Assembly (NCBI RefSeq): GCF_002079305.1
Contig: NZ_CP015039.1
Coordinates: 951,501-1,015,500, forward strand
Source of the DNA: Rhodovulum sp. P5
GTDB taxonomy: Bacteria > Pseudomonadota > Alphaproteobacteria > Rhodobacterales > Rhodobacteraceae
Direction: 5' to 3'
Length of the DNA stretch: 64,000 nucleotides
The translations under genes and the position numbers were made by a program. The notes beneath the pieces are model-generated. The model did no database searches. It was not told the origin of the DNA and was given only the letters and a program-made list of their open reading frames with translations. This document shows positions 16,090 to 24,799 of the stretch, in pieces (position 1 is the stretch's first letter; each line of letters begins with the position of its first letter).

Positions 16090-16483
16090 GGCGACCGCTA
16101 TTGTCGGCGCTGGGCTCAGACCTTTACCAGCTTACATCGAGCCACGGCTCGCGAACCCCGGGGCGAACCGGGAGACGCTCAAGAAACCAGAAGAGCTTAC
16201 CAACGCGCCCCCAAATCACGCCCCCGGGAACTCGCTGGAATACCCCCGGGTCTTCGTCATAAACGCGGTGTTGGCGGTGGAGTGAGATTGTCTGGCGGTA
16301 GCCCCGGAAAGCGGGCATCCGGATGGTGGCATAGAACATGACAGTTCCCCTTTGTTTTGCACTCGGGGGAAGCGACAATCTGTCCGGTATCGGAAAGACT
16401 GATTTCCTCCCAAGGGTTAACCGTATTCTTGCCAGCCCGCAAGGCGTCTAGTACTGCTTTCATCGGAAAGGCATGGAGGCAGC

Positions 16484-16897
16484 ATGTTATTCTTTGATCG
16501 TGGCACGTGGCTGACCTCCACACTTGCTCTAATCGTCGTCATCGCGCCTAGCGTTTCACTTGCCGAGGAAAGGCTTGAAGATAGAGTGCTTCCATCATGT
16601 GAGTTTGTAACTGAAATGGCAGCAGCGATCATGACCGCACGCGTGACTGGCTCACCAATCAATGAGTTGATGGCGAAAACTGATGCAGCCGAACGCCGCA
16701 GCTTTAGGTGGATGCTAAGGTTACTCATATACGACGCCTATTATGGGCAAAGTAAAGCCCTTGGGGATGAAATACCCGAAGAGCTTTGGAAGAAGAAGCT
16801 TTGGATTGAATCTTTCAAGATGGGCTGGGAAATGGACTGCATGAGAGTGAAGCCGTGGTTGGACAAATATGGTGATGAGCAAAGCCAGAATGAATGA
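16484..16897 (+). CDS. Secreted hypothetical protein
   Basis: A 137-residue protein with a clear signal peptide (hydrophobic residues 9-22, cleavage likely after SLA at about 27). The mature part is helical and charged and has two cysteines (about 39 and 118) that could form one disulfide in the periplasm. No family is recognised. Its codon use is visibly more AT-rich than the island's integrase, suggesting a separate origin. It is a single gene, convergent with the broken resolvase. Confidence 0.6.
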   Translation: MLFFDRGTWLTSTLALIVVIAPSVSLAEERLEDRVLPSCEFVTEMAAAIMTARVTGSPINELMAKTDAAERRSFRWMLRLLIYDAYYGQSKALGDEIPEELWKKKLWIESFKMGWEMDCMRVKPWLDKYGDEQSQNE

Positions 16898-16920
16898 CTA
16901 TTTCGTTTTTTCTCGGCGGC

Positions 16921-17524
16921 TCAGAGTTTGAGGTTTGCAAAGGCTTGCCGGATATTTGAGGGCCGCTCAGGGCTGCCCCCCATGATCCGATAGACACTGG
17001 CCCGCCCGATCCCCAGCCGCCGGGCAATCTCGGTCGCGCCGACCCCTTCGGCCCTCAGCTTTCGCACCTCGTCGGCCTTGGCCTGTGCGGTGGGTTTGCG
17101 GCCCTTGTATTTCCCCGCGGCCTTCGCCTTGGCAATGCCCTCCCGCTGCCGCTCAAGCATGATCTCCCGTTCGAACTCAGCGACACCCCCAAGGACCGTC
17201 AGCATCAACTTGCCGGTGGGGGTGGCGGTGTCGATCCCCATGCTCAGGATGCGCAGGGCTGCGCCGCGCTCCGTCAGCGTGTCGAGGATTTCCAGCAGGT
17301 GCGCCACTGAGCGGGCCAGACGGTCCAGCTTGGTTACGACCAGCGTGGTCCCCCTCGCGGACGTAGGACAGGGCCTCAGCGAGCTTCTCACGGGCTGTCA
17401 CGTCCACCGAGGACACCTGTTCCACGAACACCCGGTCGCACCCGGCGGCCTCAAGGTCCCTTTGTTGCCCCTCAAGGCCCGCCCTCTGGTCCAGCGTCGA
17501 AGTCCGGGCATATCCCACCAACAT
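16921..17524 (-). pseudogene. Frameshifted serine recombinase (Tn3-resolvase-like)
   Basis: Residues 1-59 (MLVGYARTSTLDQRAGLEGQQRDLEAAG, with the catalytic Ser in ARTS) read in one frame from 17524, and the rest (TLVVTKLDRLARSVAHLLEILDTL through the C-terminal helix-turn-helix GATEIARRLGIGRASVYRIMGG) reads in another frame ending at 16921. One extra base near 17346-17350, where the gene reads GACCACG instead of the expected GACACG, explains the break. Without it the protein would be a full-length resolvase of about 200 residues. A sequencing error cannot be excluded. Confidence 0.85.
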
Positions 17525-18371
17525 CGTCTCACCTCCATCAAGACTGTCTCACAAGATCTTAAACGTTATAGGGCGCAGCGTCTCAGAAATGCAAGACCAT
17601 GTTTATGGGACATTCTGCGCCGGGCGGTGAGACGACTCACTAGACCTTGCCCTGTGGGACACTCTGGGGGCATCCGGCAGGCCAGCCTTTGCCCCGGAGT
17701 GTTCACAGGATCGGGGATGGGGAAGGTGGCGAGCGCTGAGCCGTCGCTACGGTGGGGGCATGGGGGAAACTCAGGCGAACGCCCCAGCGTATAGGTGTGA
17801 CAGATTTTCTGTGGAAATATCCGATGGGGTGGGGGCGGCCTCAGGGTCGCACTTGGTGCCTGTCCTGTGACAGTAGAGACGGAGGCCCAGCAGACCATTC
17901 ATCCCCAAGATGCCCTCGGGGACCACTCGGGATGCAAACGAGGGAATGCCCTGTTTGGGGTTGGGGGAGGTGCTGCCCTGACAGATCAGCGTTGCCAACC
18001 CAAGGGGACTCTCAGGGGAACCCCAAGAATACTTAAGCACCTATAACCAAACAATAATAACCCTCAGGTTACTCTCAGAGACATCTTTAAGAATCTATAG
18101 AAATCTCAAACGGCCCACCCATCCGTAGGGGATGCAAATTCTAAGTCATTGATAAAGATCCAGTTTCTCAAGATGCAGGGTGCGACAAGCCGAATACCCA
18201 AACTCCCCCGCGAAGCCTGACCTGCACCTGCGCCGAAGTCTCCTTGTGCATATCTCAAGCGGCCCCGTAGACCTGTGGATTTGCCCCGGACAGGCCCACT
18301 CGATGTGCCACAGGTGTCACGGCCCCAGAGAGCACCCTAAGGCACTCTCAGGGCCAAATCCCCCTACTCCC
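17525..18371. other. Gene-free stretch inside the island
   Basis: No supported gene. The first half is GC-rich; 18020-18180 is distinctly AT-rich (CCAAACAATAATAACC and ATCTATAGAAATC) compared with its surroundings and could be a regulatory or replication region. No strong repeats are evident. Confidence 0.35.
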
Positions 18372-18572
18372 TTACATGACGGGGACGGGGTAGTTGAACG
18401 GTTCCGGTTTGGGTTGGTCGGGGTCTTCCGCCTCCCTCCGGTGATAGGTCACAAGCTTCACAGCGGTTGCGAGGTCAGAGGACCGCGCTTCCCCTTCGCG
18501 AATGCGGCGCAAGAGTTCTTGAGCCACCTCAAGATGGAGGGTGTCGAGTTCGTCTGTGCTGAGTTTGGTCAT
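18372..18572 (-). CDS. Small phage-like protein, possibly small-terminase type
   Basis: A 66-residue protein from ATG 18572, with AAAGG upstream. Residues 8-45 (TLHLEVAQELLRRIREGEARSSDLATAVKLVTYH) follow the LL..I..GEA...DL..A..L pattern seen in short small-terminase subunits of T7-like and related phages; this is pattern recall, not an alignment. If right it would bind packaging sites or redirect a helper phage terminase. It is the last gene of a left-pointing operon. Confidence 0.45.
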   Translation of the reverse strand: MTKLSTDELDTLHLEVAQELLRRIREGEARSSDLATAVKLVTYHRREAEDPDQPKPEPFNYPVPVM

Positions 18573-18574
18573 TC

Positions 18575-19339
18575 TCAACCTTTCCAGTAATCGTAAACTT
18601 GGCGATAAAGGTCGATCCAGCCGCGCGGCGTCATTTCCCCGCGAACATGGCGACCGAAGGCGTGATTGATGACCGCGCGGACCTTGGGGTCCCCAGTGGT
18701 ACGGGCATGGTTGAGGAAGGCCAGCCGCTGCGGCCCTTGCCCATCGCCGGTGTCGAGCACGGCGGCGGCGCTTTCAGAAACCTTCCCAATGGCCTCTTGG
18801 ACCAGCCGGTCGGCGGTGTCATGGTTCATACCCATCTCAAAGACAAGCGACCTTCTCAGGTCTTCGCTAAGGGCCCCATTGTGGATTGCTTCGTCCGCAG
18901 CGGCCTCAAACAGTTCAATGCCGCGGTCCCCAAGTTGAAACAGGAAGGCATCCCGAAGCACCCCAACGCTGTGCGGCAGTTCAACTGAAACGTCAGCCGG
19001 ATCAACCGGGGTTGCTTGTTCTGCAACCGTTTCCCCGTGGGCCGCAACGTCTGTGCTGTCTGTTGGGTACAGCCCCGCCTCCCGGGCCGCTGCTGCGGTT
19101 AATTGAAAGCCGCTTTCGAGAGTGAGTATATCATCGTCCCGGTGCGTGTCCCATGTCGCGTGGACATACCGCCCGTCTCGCTGGACAACCGAGGGGTTTC
19201 CGCGTGCTTCCTCGGGGGACAACCCCGCTTGGACGCTGTGTTGTTTCCCCTGCGCCTTCTTCTCTAGGGAGATGCCGCGGACCCGTGCCTCTGGGACATG
19301 TTCAACGGGTTCAAGTTCAAAGTGGTTGGTGTTGGTCAT
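18575..19339 (-). CDS. Hypothetical phage-like protein
   Basis: A 254-residue acidic protein. ATG 19339 is preferred because GAGGA lies eight bases upstream; a TTG at 19357 would overlap the preceding stop. The central region (about 120-190) is helical with a repeated hydrophobic pattern, and the C-terminus has FGRHVRGEMTPRGWIDLYRQVYDYWKG. No known family. It sits in an operon between a zinc-binding protein and a possible small terminase, three bases from the latter. Confidence 0.5.
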   Translation of the reverse strand: MTNTNHFELEPVEHVPEARVRGISLEKKAQGKQHSVQAGLSPEEARGNPSVVQRDGRYVHATWDTHRDDDILTLESGFQLTAAAAREAGLYPTDSTDVAAHGETVAEQATPVDPADVSVELPHSVGVLRDAFLFQLGDRGIELFEAAADEAIHNGALSEDLRRSLVFEMGMNHDTADRLVQEAIGKVSESAAAVLDTGDGQGPQRLAFLNHARTTGDPKVRAVINHAFGRHVRGEMTPRGWIDLYRQVYDYWKG

Positions 19340-19353
19340 CGAAAGTTCCTCGT

Positions 19354-20109
19354 TCAAATGAGCAATTGCGCGGCGCTGAGAAGCTGGCCGCCGTAAATCC
19401 AGTCCTTGGTAACCGCAAATTCCACCGCGTTTGCAAGTTGTGCGCCAATGGCCCGCCGAATGCCTGCCATCCCGTCCGTCTTGTAGGTTCTCTTCGGGCC
19501 GCCCGGGGTTTGTCCGACGCGCCGGAAGGCGGCCCGGCGGGTGACAAACTTCCCGGCATGCAGATTCACGAAGCGGTTCAGTTCGGTTGCCGGTTTCTGC
19601 TTTCCGGGTGGTGTGTAGAAGCGCAGTTCAGCCCAAAGGCGGACGGCCATCCAACGAAGCATTGCCGCCCCGTTTGAATGTCCCCGCTTCTGGAAATGGG
19701 CCAAGAATACATCCGCCTTGGCCCTTTGGGTGTATCCGGGAGCCCCCGAGAGTACGAAGAAGGGAACAGCAAGGCGGGCAGGTTTCATTAGTTTTGCCTG
19801 TGCTGCATCCCAGAGCGCAAGGCGGTCAGCAAAGATGGTCCCCGAAAGCCCCTCGGCGGGCTCAGACAACCACCGCACCAAAAGACCTTCCAGCGCCTTG
19901 AGTTTGGCTGGCGTCGGCGGGGTAAGGGTTGGGTGGCCGTGCTCCCGGTAGCGTCGGCGGTGTGCATTGCAGTAGGTGCTTGCGTCGTCGCGTAGACAGT
20001 TGCACCCCGGGACGGCACAGGGTTTTTCCCGGTTCTCCGCGATATAGGCGCGAAGCTTTTCGGCGCGTTCTTTCGGGCGGCGCTGGGTTTCTTCTAGAAG
20101 GGCATTCAT
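19354..20109 (-). CDS. Zinc-binding hypothetical protein of the island
   Basis: A 251-residue basic protein from ATG 20109. Residues 30-60 contain CAVPGCNCLRDDASTYCNAHRRRYREHGHP, the C-x4-C...C-x2-H-x-R...G pattern that precedes many HNH nucleases and phage DNA-binding proteins. No complete HNH signature follows; residues 90-250 are Arg/Lys-rich and may bind nucleic acid. Its stop is 15 bases before the next ATG. A longer frame from 20223 lacks a ribosome site. Role probably in island replication or packaging, by inference only. Confidence 0.5.
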   Translation of the reverse strand: MNALLEETQRRPKERAEKLRAYIAENREKPCAVPGCNCLRDDASTYCNAHRRRYREHGHPTLTPPTPAKLKALEGLLVRWLSEPAEGLSGTIFADRLALWDAAQAKLMKPARLAVPFFVLSGAPGYTQRAKADVFLAHFQKRGHSNGAAMLRWMAVRLWAELRFYTPPGKQKPATELNRFVNLHAGKFVTRRAAFRRVGQTPGGPKRTYKTDGMAGIRRAIGAQLANAVEFAVTKDWIYGGQLLSAAQLLI

Positions 20110-20247
20110 GTGGGTGTCCCATTGCTGTTCAGGACGTCCGCAAACCTGTGGATTTGCGGCGAGGGGGCGCGTTGCGGCCTCGGGGTGGGTGGAGGGTGCC
20201 CGGGGGAACTTGGGGGCACCCATGGGGGCAAATCCCAGACCGGGGCA

Positions 20248-20472
20248 TCATCCTCTGCGATAGGGTCGGAAGCGCATGTGAGCGCCGCAACTTGATTCTT
20301 CGGCGGTCAAACCCGCCCATTTGGAAAGCGGGGCAGGACTGAAACAGGGTGTCGAGCCGCGAACGAAGGCGACGAGTGTGTCGGGGGGATATCCTTCTTT
20401 GAGAAGGCCCCGCGAGATCGGGCAGGGGCCTTTGCGGTCGGGCCGGTTAAGGTCGATGGTAATGGCAGGCAT
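20248..20472 (-). CDS. Small phage-type hypothetical protein
   Basis: A 74-residue protein (MPAITIDLNRPDRKG at the start, SRGLLKEGYPPDTLVAFVRG in the middle). The G-x-P-D-T-L-V-x-F-V-R-G segment is reminiscent of small conserved proteins of phages and gene-transfer agents in alphaproteobacteria, but this is weak. It is the first gene of the left-pointing group. Its composition matches its neighbours. Confidence 0.4.
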   Translation of the reverse strand: MPAITIDLNRPDRKGPCPISRGLLKEGYPPDTLVAFVRGSTPCFSPAPLSKWAGLTAEESSCGAHMRFRPYRRG

Positions 20473-20764
20473 GAGCTGTTCGGGTTGGGGTGCTAGATGC
20501 GCTGGGCAGCTTGTTGGGGGCTGTCCTACGAGAGCCGCAGCACGCAGAAAAAAACTGCAAGCGCGGGAAGTCGCTTCAACGAGAAGAGTCTTGATGAATG
20601 GAGCGAGCGAGAAGGCGTTTTTTTAGTCCTGTAGGGGATACTAATTCGCTCAGCCTAGACAGGCGGCTTGTAATCGGCCCGGCCCCGGTACAGGTTACTG
20701 GTACATAGAGCGGCCAAAAGGTTCGGGAAAGTAAAGCTAAATCAGTGGGTTGGGCTTGGTCTTT

Positions 20765-20793
20765 GGGAGTTCGAGTCTCTCATCGCCCACCAT
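20765..20793. repeat. attR: 29-bp copy of the tRNA-Val 3' end
   Basis: Identical to 14308-14336. The bases after it (CCGACCTAG) belong to the backbone leading to the repair genes. No other part of a tRNA is present here, so it is an attachment remnant, not a second tRNA gene. Confidence 0.9.
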
Positions 20794-20828
20794 CCGACCT
20801 AGAAGATACCCTCACCCAAAGGGCGTTC

Positions 20829-23474
20829 TCATGCCCGTTCGATCACCAGCGGCACCTCAGTTCCGCCCAGCCTTGAAAACGCCCGCTGGCGGCAGGTGAA
20901 GACAAGGATCTGCTGATCGGCCGCCACGTGGTGAAGCGCTGTGAACATGCGCTCGATCCGGTCGTCATCTGAATGGACAAGCGCATCGTCAAGGATCACC
21001 GGCACGCTCTGCCCGGCGCGGGCGTAGAGGCGCGCAAAGGCCAGGCGGGTCAGGATCGCGACCTGTTCGGCGGTCCCACCGCTCAGGATACCGATATCCT
21101 CCGCCTGACCATTGCGGGTCAGCGCCGAGGGCAGAAGCGTCGTGTCATCAAGCGTCAGATCCGGGGCGTCATGGATCAAGGCCAGAAGTGGCAGGAGTTC
21201 CCGTTTGACCGGTTCGAAATAGGTGTCGCGGGCCGCGCGACGCGCGTCTTCCAGCGCCGCCCTCAGACGGGCAAGGGCCCGAACCTCCCGCGCGTAACGG
21301 GCAGCCCGGGCTTCGGCCAGTTCAAGACGGCCGCGCAGATCCGAAAGGCGCTCTTCCACCCCGTCCTCGGCCCGGGCGCGGATGAGGCCGTCCAGTTCGA
21401 AGATGCGCTCCGACAGGGCCTTCAGCCGCTCCTCGGCATTGCGCACGACCCCTTCCGTTCGCGCCAGTTCCGCCTCCAGCATCGCGATATCCGGGGCGTC
21501 CTCCATCAGGCGGCGGTGGTCCCGGGTAGCCTTTTCCAGCGTTTCGTCCAACTTGACCCTCAGCATGCGGGCCTCTTCGATACGGGCCGCGTGCTGGTCC
21601 TGCGGGCCGCGCGCCTCCTCGGCATCAGTCAGGCGGGCTTTGGCAAGGCGCAGGCCGGTGCGGGCTTCGGCCAGGGCGGTCTCTGCCCGGGTCAGGCGGT
21701 TCCTTTCGCTCTCCAGCAGGTTCCTTGCATCTTCGAACTCGGCAACGGCCCCCTTCAGCGCGTCGGCAAGCGCCACAGGATCGCCCGGCTCTGCCGCCGC
21801 TCCGTCCTCTGCCATCTGCGCAAGGTCGGCGATTTCGGCCCGCAACGCCTCCACCCCGTGCGGGGCGAGGTTTTCAAGCAGCCGGTTCGCCATCTCGATC
21901 ACGCCCTGATCGGTGCGCCGTGCCGCATGGGCCGCCCGTGCCTCGGCCAGCCGGTGAACGCCAGCCTTGCGAAGAAAGTCATCCAGATGCGCTTCGGCCC
22001 GCGCAAGGTCGGCGGACAAACCGGCCTCGACCCCGCGCCCCCCCGGGTCGAGGTCAAGGCGCCCGATGTCGGGCACGTCCAGCGTCACGGGCTCATGCAG
22101 GGGCACCGGCTGTCCGTCCGGCAGCGGTGTCCCGTTCAGAAAAATCCGCCCGGCCCCGGCATAGGTCGCGACAACTGTCACGGCCAGCGCATCGCGTCGG
22201 GCCAGCAGGCTGCGCACCTCGTCGGCGGCCGTTTCGATCGCGCGCAAGGCCTGTTCCGTGACCTTTGTTGCCGCGACCCGGGCCTGCGCCGCGGCACGTG
22301 CCTTGGCCTGCTCCTCGGCCGTATCCAGCCGTTGGCGCAGGTCGGCAAGGCGCACCGCGGCGTCCTTTGCCCTTGCTGCCTTTTCCGCCCGGTCCAGCGA
22401 TTGGCGGAGACGGGCCACGCCAGTCTCCGCCACCGTCTGCGCCTGTCGCGCCGCGGCCTCGGCCTCTTGCGCCTGTCTGAAAGCGTCCTCCGCCTGCCGA
22501 TCCTCGACCATTGCGGCCTCTACGGCGGCTTCGGCCTCGGTGCAGGCCCGGGCTTGCGCCTCCAGCCCCACAAGCGTCGTGGCCGACGCATCGCGTTCCA
22601 GCATGGCAACCCGGACAGCGGTTTCCGCCTGCGCGGTCTTTTCGCCATGGGCCCGCGCCGCCCGCATCTGCGACCGGGCGGCTTCCAGCGCCGCCTCGCG
22701 CGCCTTCTGATCGGCCGGGTCAGTCAGGCGGGCACGTTCCGCCTCGGCCGTCCGCCGTTCGGCGAGGTCTTCGCCAAGTTCGGCAACCTTGGCGTCTAGG
22801 TCGGCACAGGCCGCGCGAAGATCTTCCGCCTCGTCCTCGGCCTGTTTCCACGGCCCGCCCGCCTTCGGCCGACCGGTCGAGGTCGCCAGCGCGTCATAGG
22901 CCGACCCGCAGGCCTGCATCACCGTATCCATCCGCCGGCCGCCGGTCATCATGTCGATTTCCCCGGCCAGCGTGGACATAAGGGTTCGCCGGGCCTCAAG
23001 CGCGGTGTCCCAGTCCCGTTTGCTGGCCGCGCCCGCCCCCTCGGCGCCCAGCGCCGCCGCCCCCTGCCGCACCCACAGCAGACCGGCCGGCCCGCCAAGC
23101 CCCCCGGTGACAAGGCGGTCGATCCATGCCTCGGCCTCGTCATCCTGCGCCACCACCCGACCCGTGGCCGTATCGGTGACCCGCGCGGCACGCTTTGCCA
23201 GCCATGTCTTCTCGATCCGGAACATCCCCTCGACCGTCTCGATATCGGCCGCGACGGTGACGCCCCCGCCGGAATGGGGGCGCAGCGCCTTGATCTCCTT
23301 GTTCGCGCTGCCATGGGGCTGAAAGAAAAGCGCATGCAGCGCGTCGAAGACGGTCGACTTGCCGGTCTCGTTCGGTGCGGACAGCACCGTCAGGCCATCG
23401 CCGATGTCCTCGATCCGGGCCGTTTGGCCCGCGAAGCGGCGGACATTTGTCAGGGCAATGCTGCGCAGTTTCAT
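20829..23474 (-). CDS. SbcC/YhaN-like SMC-type ATPase
   Basis: An 881-residue protein with Walker A APNETGKST (Lys39), long coiled coils rich in Ala/Glu/Arg, ABC signature LSGGTAEQ and Walker B VPVILDDALVHSD near the C-terminus. This is the architecture of Rad50/SbcC ATPases that pair with a Mre11/SbcD nuclease to process DNA ends. The middle (about residues 420-480) has a small globular insertion and no CxxC zinc hook, as in YhaN-type proteins. The start ATG 23474 overlaps the nuclease stop by four bases; longer upstream frames run into the nuclease gene. Functions with the next gene. Confidence 0.85.
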   Translation of the reverse strand: MKLRSIALTNVRRFAGQTARIEDIGDGLTVLSAPNETGKSTVFDALHALFFQPHGSANKEIKALRPHSGGGVTVAADIETVEGMFRIEKTWLAKRAARVTDTATGRVVAQDDEAEAWIDRLVTGGLGGPAGLLWVRQGAAALGAEGAGAASKRDWDTALEARRTLMSTLAGEIDMMTGGRRMDTVMQACGSAYDALATSTGRPKAGGPWKQAEDEAEDLRAACADLDAKVAELGEDLAERRTAEAERARLTDPADQKAREAALEAARSQMRAARAHGEKTAQAETAVRVAMLERDASATTLVGLEAQARACTEAEAAVEAAMVEDRQAEDAFRQAQEAEAAARQAQTVAETGVARLRQSLDRAEKAARAKDAAVRLADLRQRLDTAEEQAKARAAAQARVAATKVTEQALRAIETAADEVRSLLARRDALAVTVVATYAGAGRIFLNGTPLPDGQPVPLHEPVTLDVPDIGRLDLDPGGRGVEAGLSADLARAEAHLDDFLRKAGVHRLAEARAAHAARRTDQGVIEMANRLLENLAPHGVEALRAEIADLAQMAEDGAAAEPGDPVALADALKGAVAEFEDARNLLESERNRLTRAETALAEARTGLRLAKARLTDAEEARGPQDQHAARIEEARMLRVKLDETLEKATRDHRRLMEDAPDIAMLEAELARTEGVVRNAEERLKALSERIFELDGLIRARAEDGVEERLSDLRGRLELAEARAARYAREVRALARLRAALEDARRAARDTYFEPVKRELLPLLALIHDAPDLTLDDTTLLPSALTRNGQAEDIGILSGGTAEQVAILTRLAFARLYARAGQSVPVILDDALVHSDDDRIERMFTALHHVAADQQILVFTCRQRAFSRLGGTEVPLVIERA

Positions 23475-24583
23475 GCAACCTCCGACGCGATGCCGTAGAG
23501 CAGCGAGAGGGCGGCCTCGGCGATGGCCCGGTCTTCCCCGTTCAGGTCTGCATTCTGCGCCTCGTCCAGCAGCACCTCGGCCGCCCGGCGCAACGCCCCG
23601 GCGCGGTCGATCCGGTCGAGGTCCGTGACATCGTGGTGAAGCCCAAGGCGCGAAAGATCCGCGTCGAACCAGGCGAAATCGTCTTCGACCTCCGCAATCG
23701 CCGCCGTCAGCGCGGACCGCTCGGCCAGTGACATCCGGCCGGTTGCGAGCAGATTGAACAAGGTCTTGCGCCGCGCGGCGGCGTTGGGCAGCAGTGCTGT
23801 CAGCGCGTCCCCCGGATGTTCTCCCGGCAGGAAATCGCGGCACGCGGACAGCCACGTATAGTCGCCGGTCGGAACCGGGGTGACCGAGGGCACTGCGCCC
23901 GGCCCGGCGATCTCGACCAACAGGGCGGCGGCCTGCGCCTCATGCTTGAAACTGTCGGCTTCGGGCGTGCCCGAATACCACAGCCGGGGGCCGATCCGCC
24001 TTTGCCCATGCCAGTCCCCCAGCGCAAGATAATCGAGCCCTGAGCGTTCGGCCCGGTCGGGGGGGATGACGGCCGCATCGCCCTCTTCACTGAAATCGGT
24101 AACCGCCCCATGGGCCAGCCCGATCCGGACCGCGCCGTCCTCGGTCGGGCGGTCCAGTGTCGCCGTCAGGTCCCGGCCCGGCCGGCGCGACGTGCAGGGC
24201 GCCGGCAGGATCTGCGCGCCATCCACGGCAATAGGGTTGGCATCCGTCGCAACGCGCAGGTTCGGCGGCGCCTCCGCCGCGATCCGTCGCCAAAGATCCG
24301 TGGCCGCCAGCGAGTCATGATTTCCCGGCAACAGGACCCATGTCAGATCCTCTGCCTCCCTGATGGCCTGAAGCGCCTGCCGAATGGTGCCCGGCGATGG
24401 CGTCTCGGCATCGAACGTGTCGCCAGCCAGCAGCACCGCCTGCGCCCCACCCTCTCGCGCCGCCGCTGCCAAGCGGCCAAGTGACAGGTAGCGTGCCTCG
24501 CGCAAGAGCGCGGGCAGATCGCCCCCGAAACGGCCAAAAGGCTTGCCCAGATGCAGATCGGAACTGTGAAGAACCCGGATCAT
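23471..24583 (-). CDS. SbcD/YhaO-like metallophosphoesterase nuclease
   Basis: A 370-residue protein with all calcineurin-type metallophosphatase motifs: SSDLHLG (Asp9, His11), LAGDTFD, LPGNHDSL, GLAHG and LGDWHG. Such proteins form Mre11-like nucleases with an SMC-type ATPase. The C-terminal region is helical and probably binds the coiled-coil base of its partner. It is translationally coupled to that partner (four-base overlap). ATG 24583 gives the canonical start MIRVLHSSDLH; a longer frame upstream has no support. Confidence 0.88.
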   Translation of the reverse strand: MIRVLHSSDLHLGKPFGRFGGDLPALLREARYLSLGRLAAAAREGGAQAVLLAGDTFDAETPSPGTIRQALQAIREAEDLTWVLLPGNHDSLAATDLWRRIAAEAPPNLRVATDANPIAVDGAQILPAPCTSRRPGRDLTATLDRPTEDGAVRIGLAHGAVTDFSEEGDAAVIPPDRAERSGLDYLALGDWHGQRRIGPRLWYSGTPEADSFKHEAQAAALLVEIAGPGAVPSVTPVPTGDYTWLSACRDFLPGEHPGDALTALLPNAAARRKTLFNLLATGRMSLAERSALTAAIAEVEDDFAWFDADLSRLGLHHDVTDLDRIDRAGALRRAAEVLLDEAQNADLNGEDRAIAEAALSLLYGIASEVA

Positions 24584-24799
24584 CAAATGTCTCCCGTTCA
24601 TGTCGGTGCGGCCGCCAGCGGCGGTCAGCGTCCCCCAAGGCAATTGGCGATGCCGAACACGCCACACCACCGGCAGGCATCCCCGTCTCACCCTCTCCGC
24701 GACTCGCCGTGGCGACCGCGTGGTCCTGTCTAGACGGCCAGGGTGACAGAAATGGACAGGGTTGGTCAGCCGGCGCTTGGCGGGTCCGCCGGGCGGCCT

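Larger units (their letters stand above)
14308..20793. mobile_element. 6.4-kb integrative island in tRNA-Val
   Basis: The island is bounded by 29-bp perfect repeats of the tRNA-Val 3' end. It carries an intact tyrosine integrase next to the tRNA, a secreted hypothetical protein, a frameshifted resolvase, and a left-pointing group of phage-like small genes. No structural phage genes or conjugation genes are present. A 12-mer, ACTGGTACATAG, sits near both ends (14392-14403 and 20697-20708) and may be an integrase arm site. It could be a phage satellite or remnant. Confidence 0.85.

Noticed and set aside
20758..20793. Possible second tRNA-Val
   Set aside because: Only the last 28 bases of the tRNA are present; it is the att copy of the island.
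20973..22799. 608-codon frame on the plus strand opposite the SbcC-like gene
   Set aside because: Antisense shadow of a GC-rich coiled-coil gene; it has no domain and no ribosome site.
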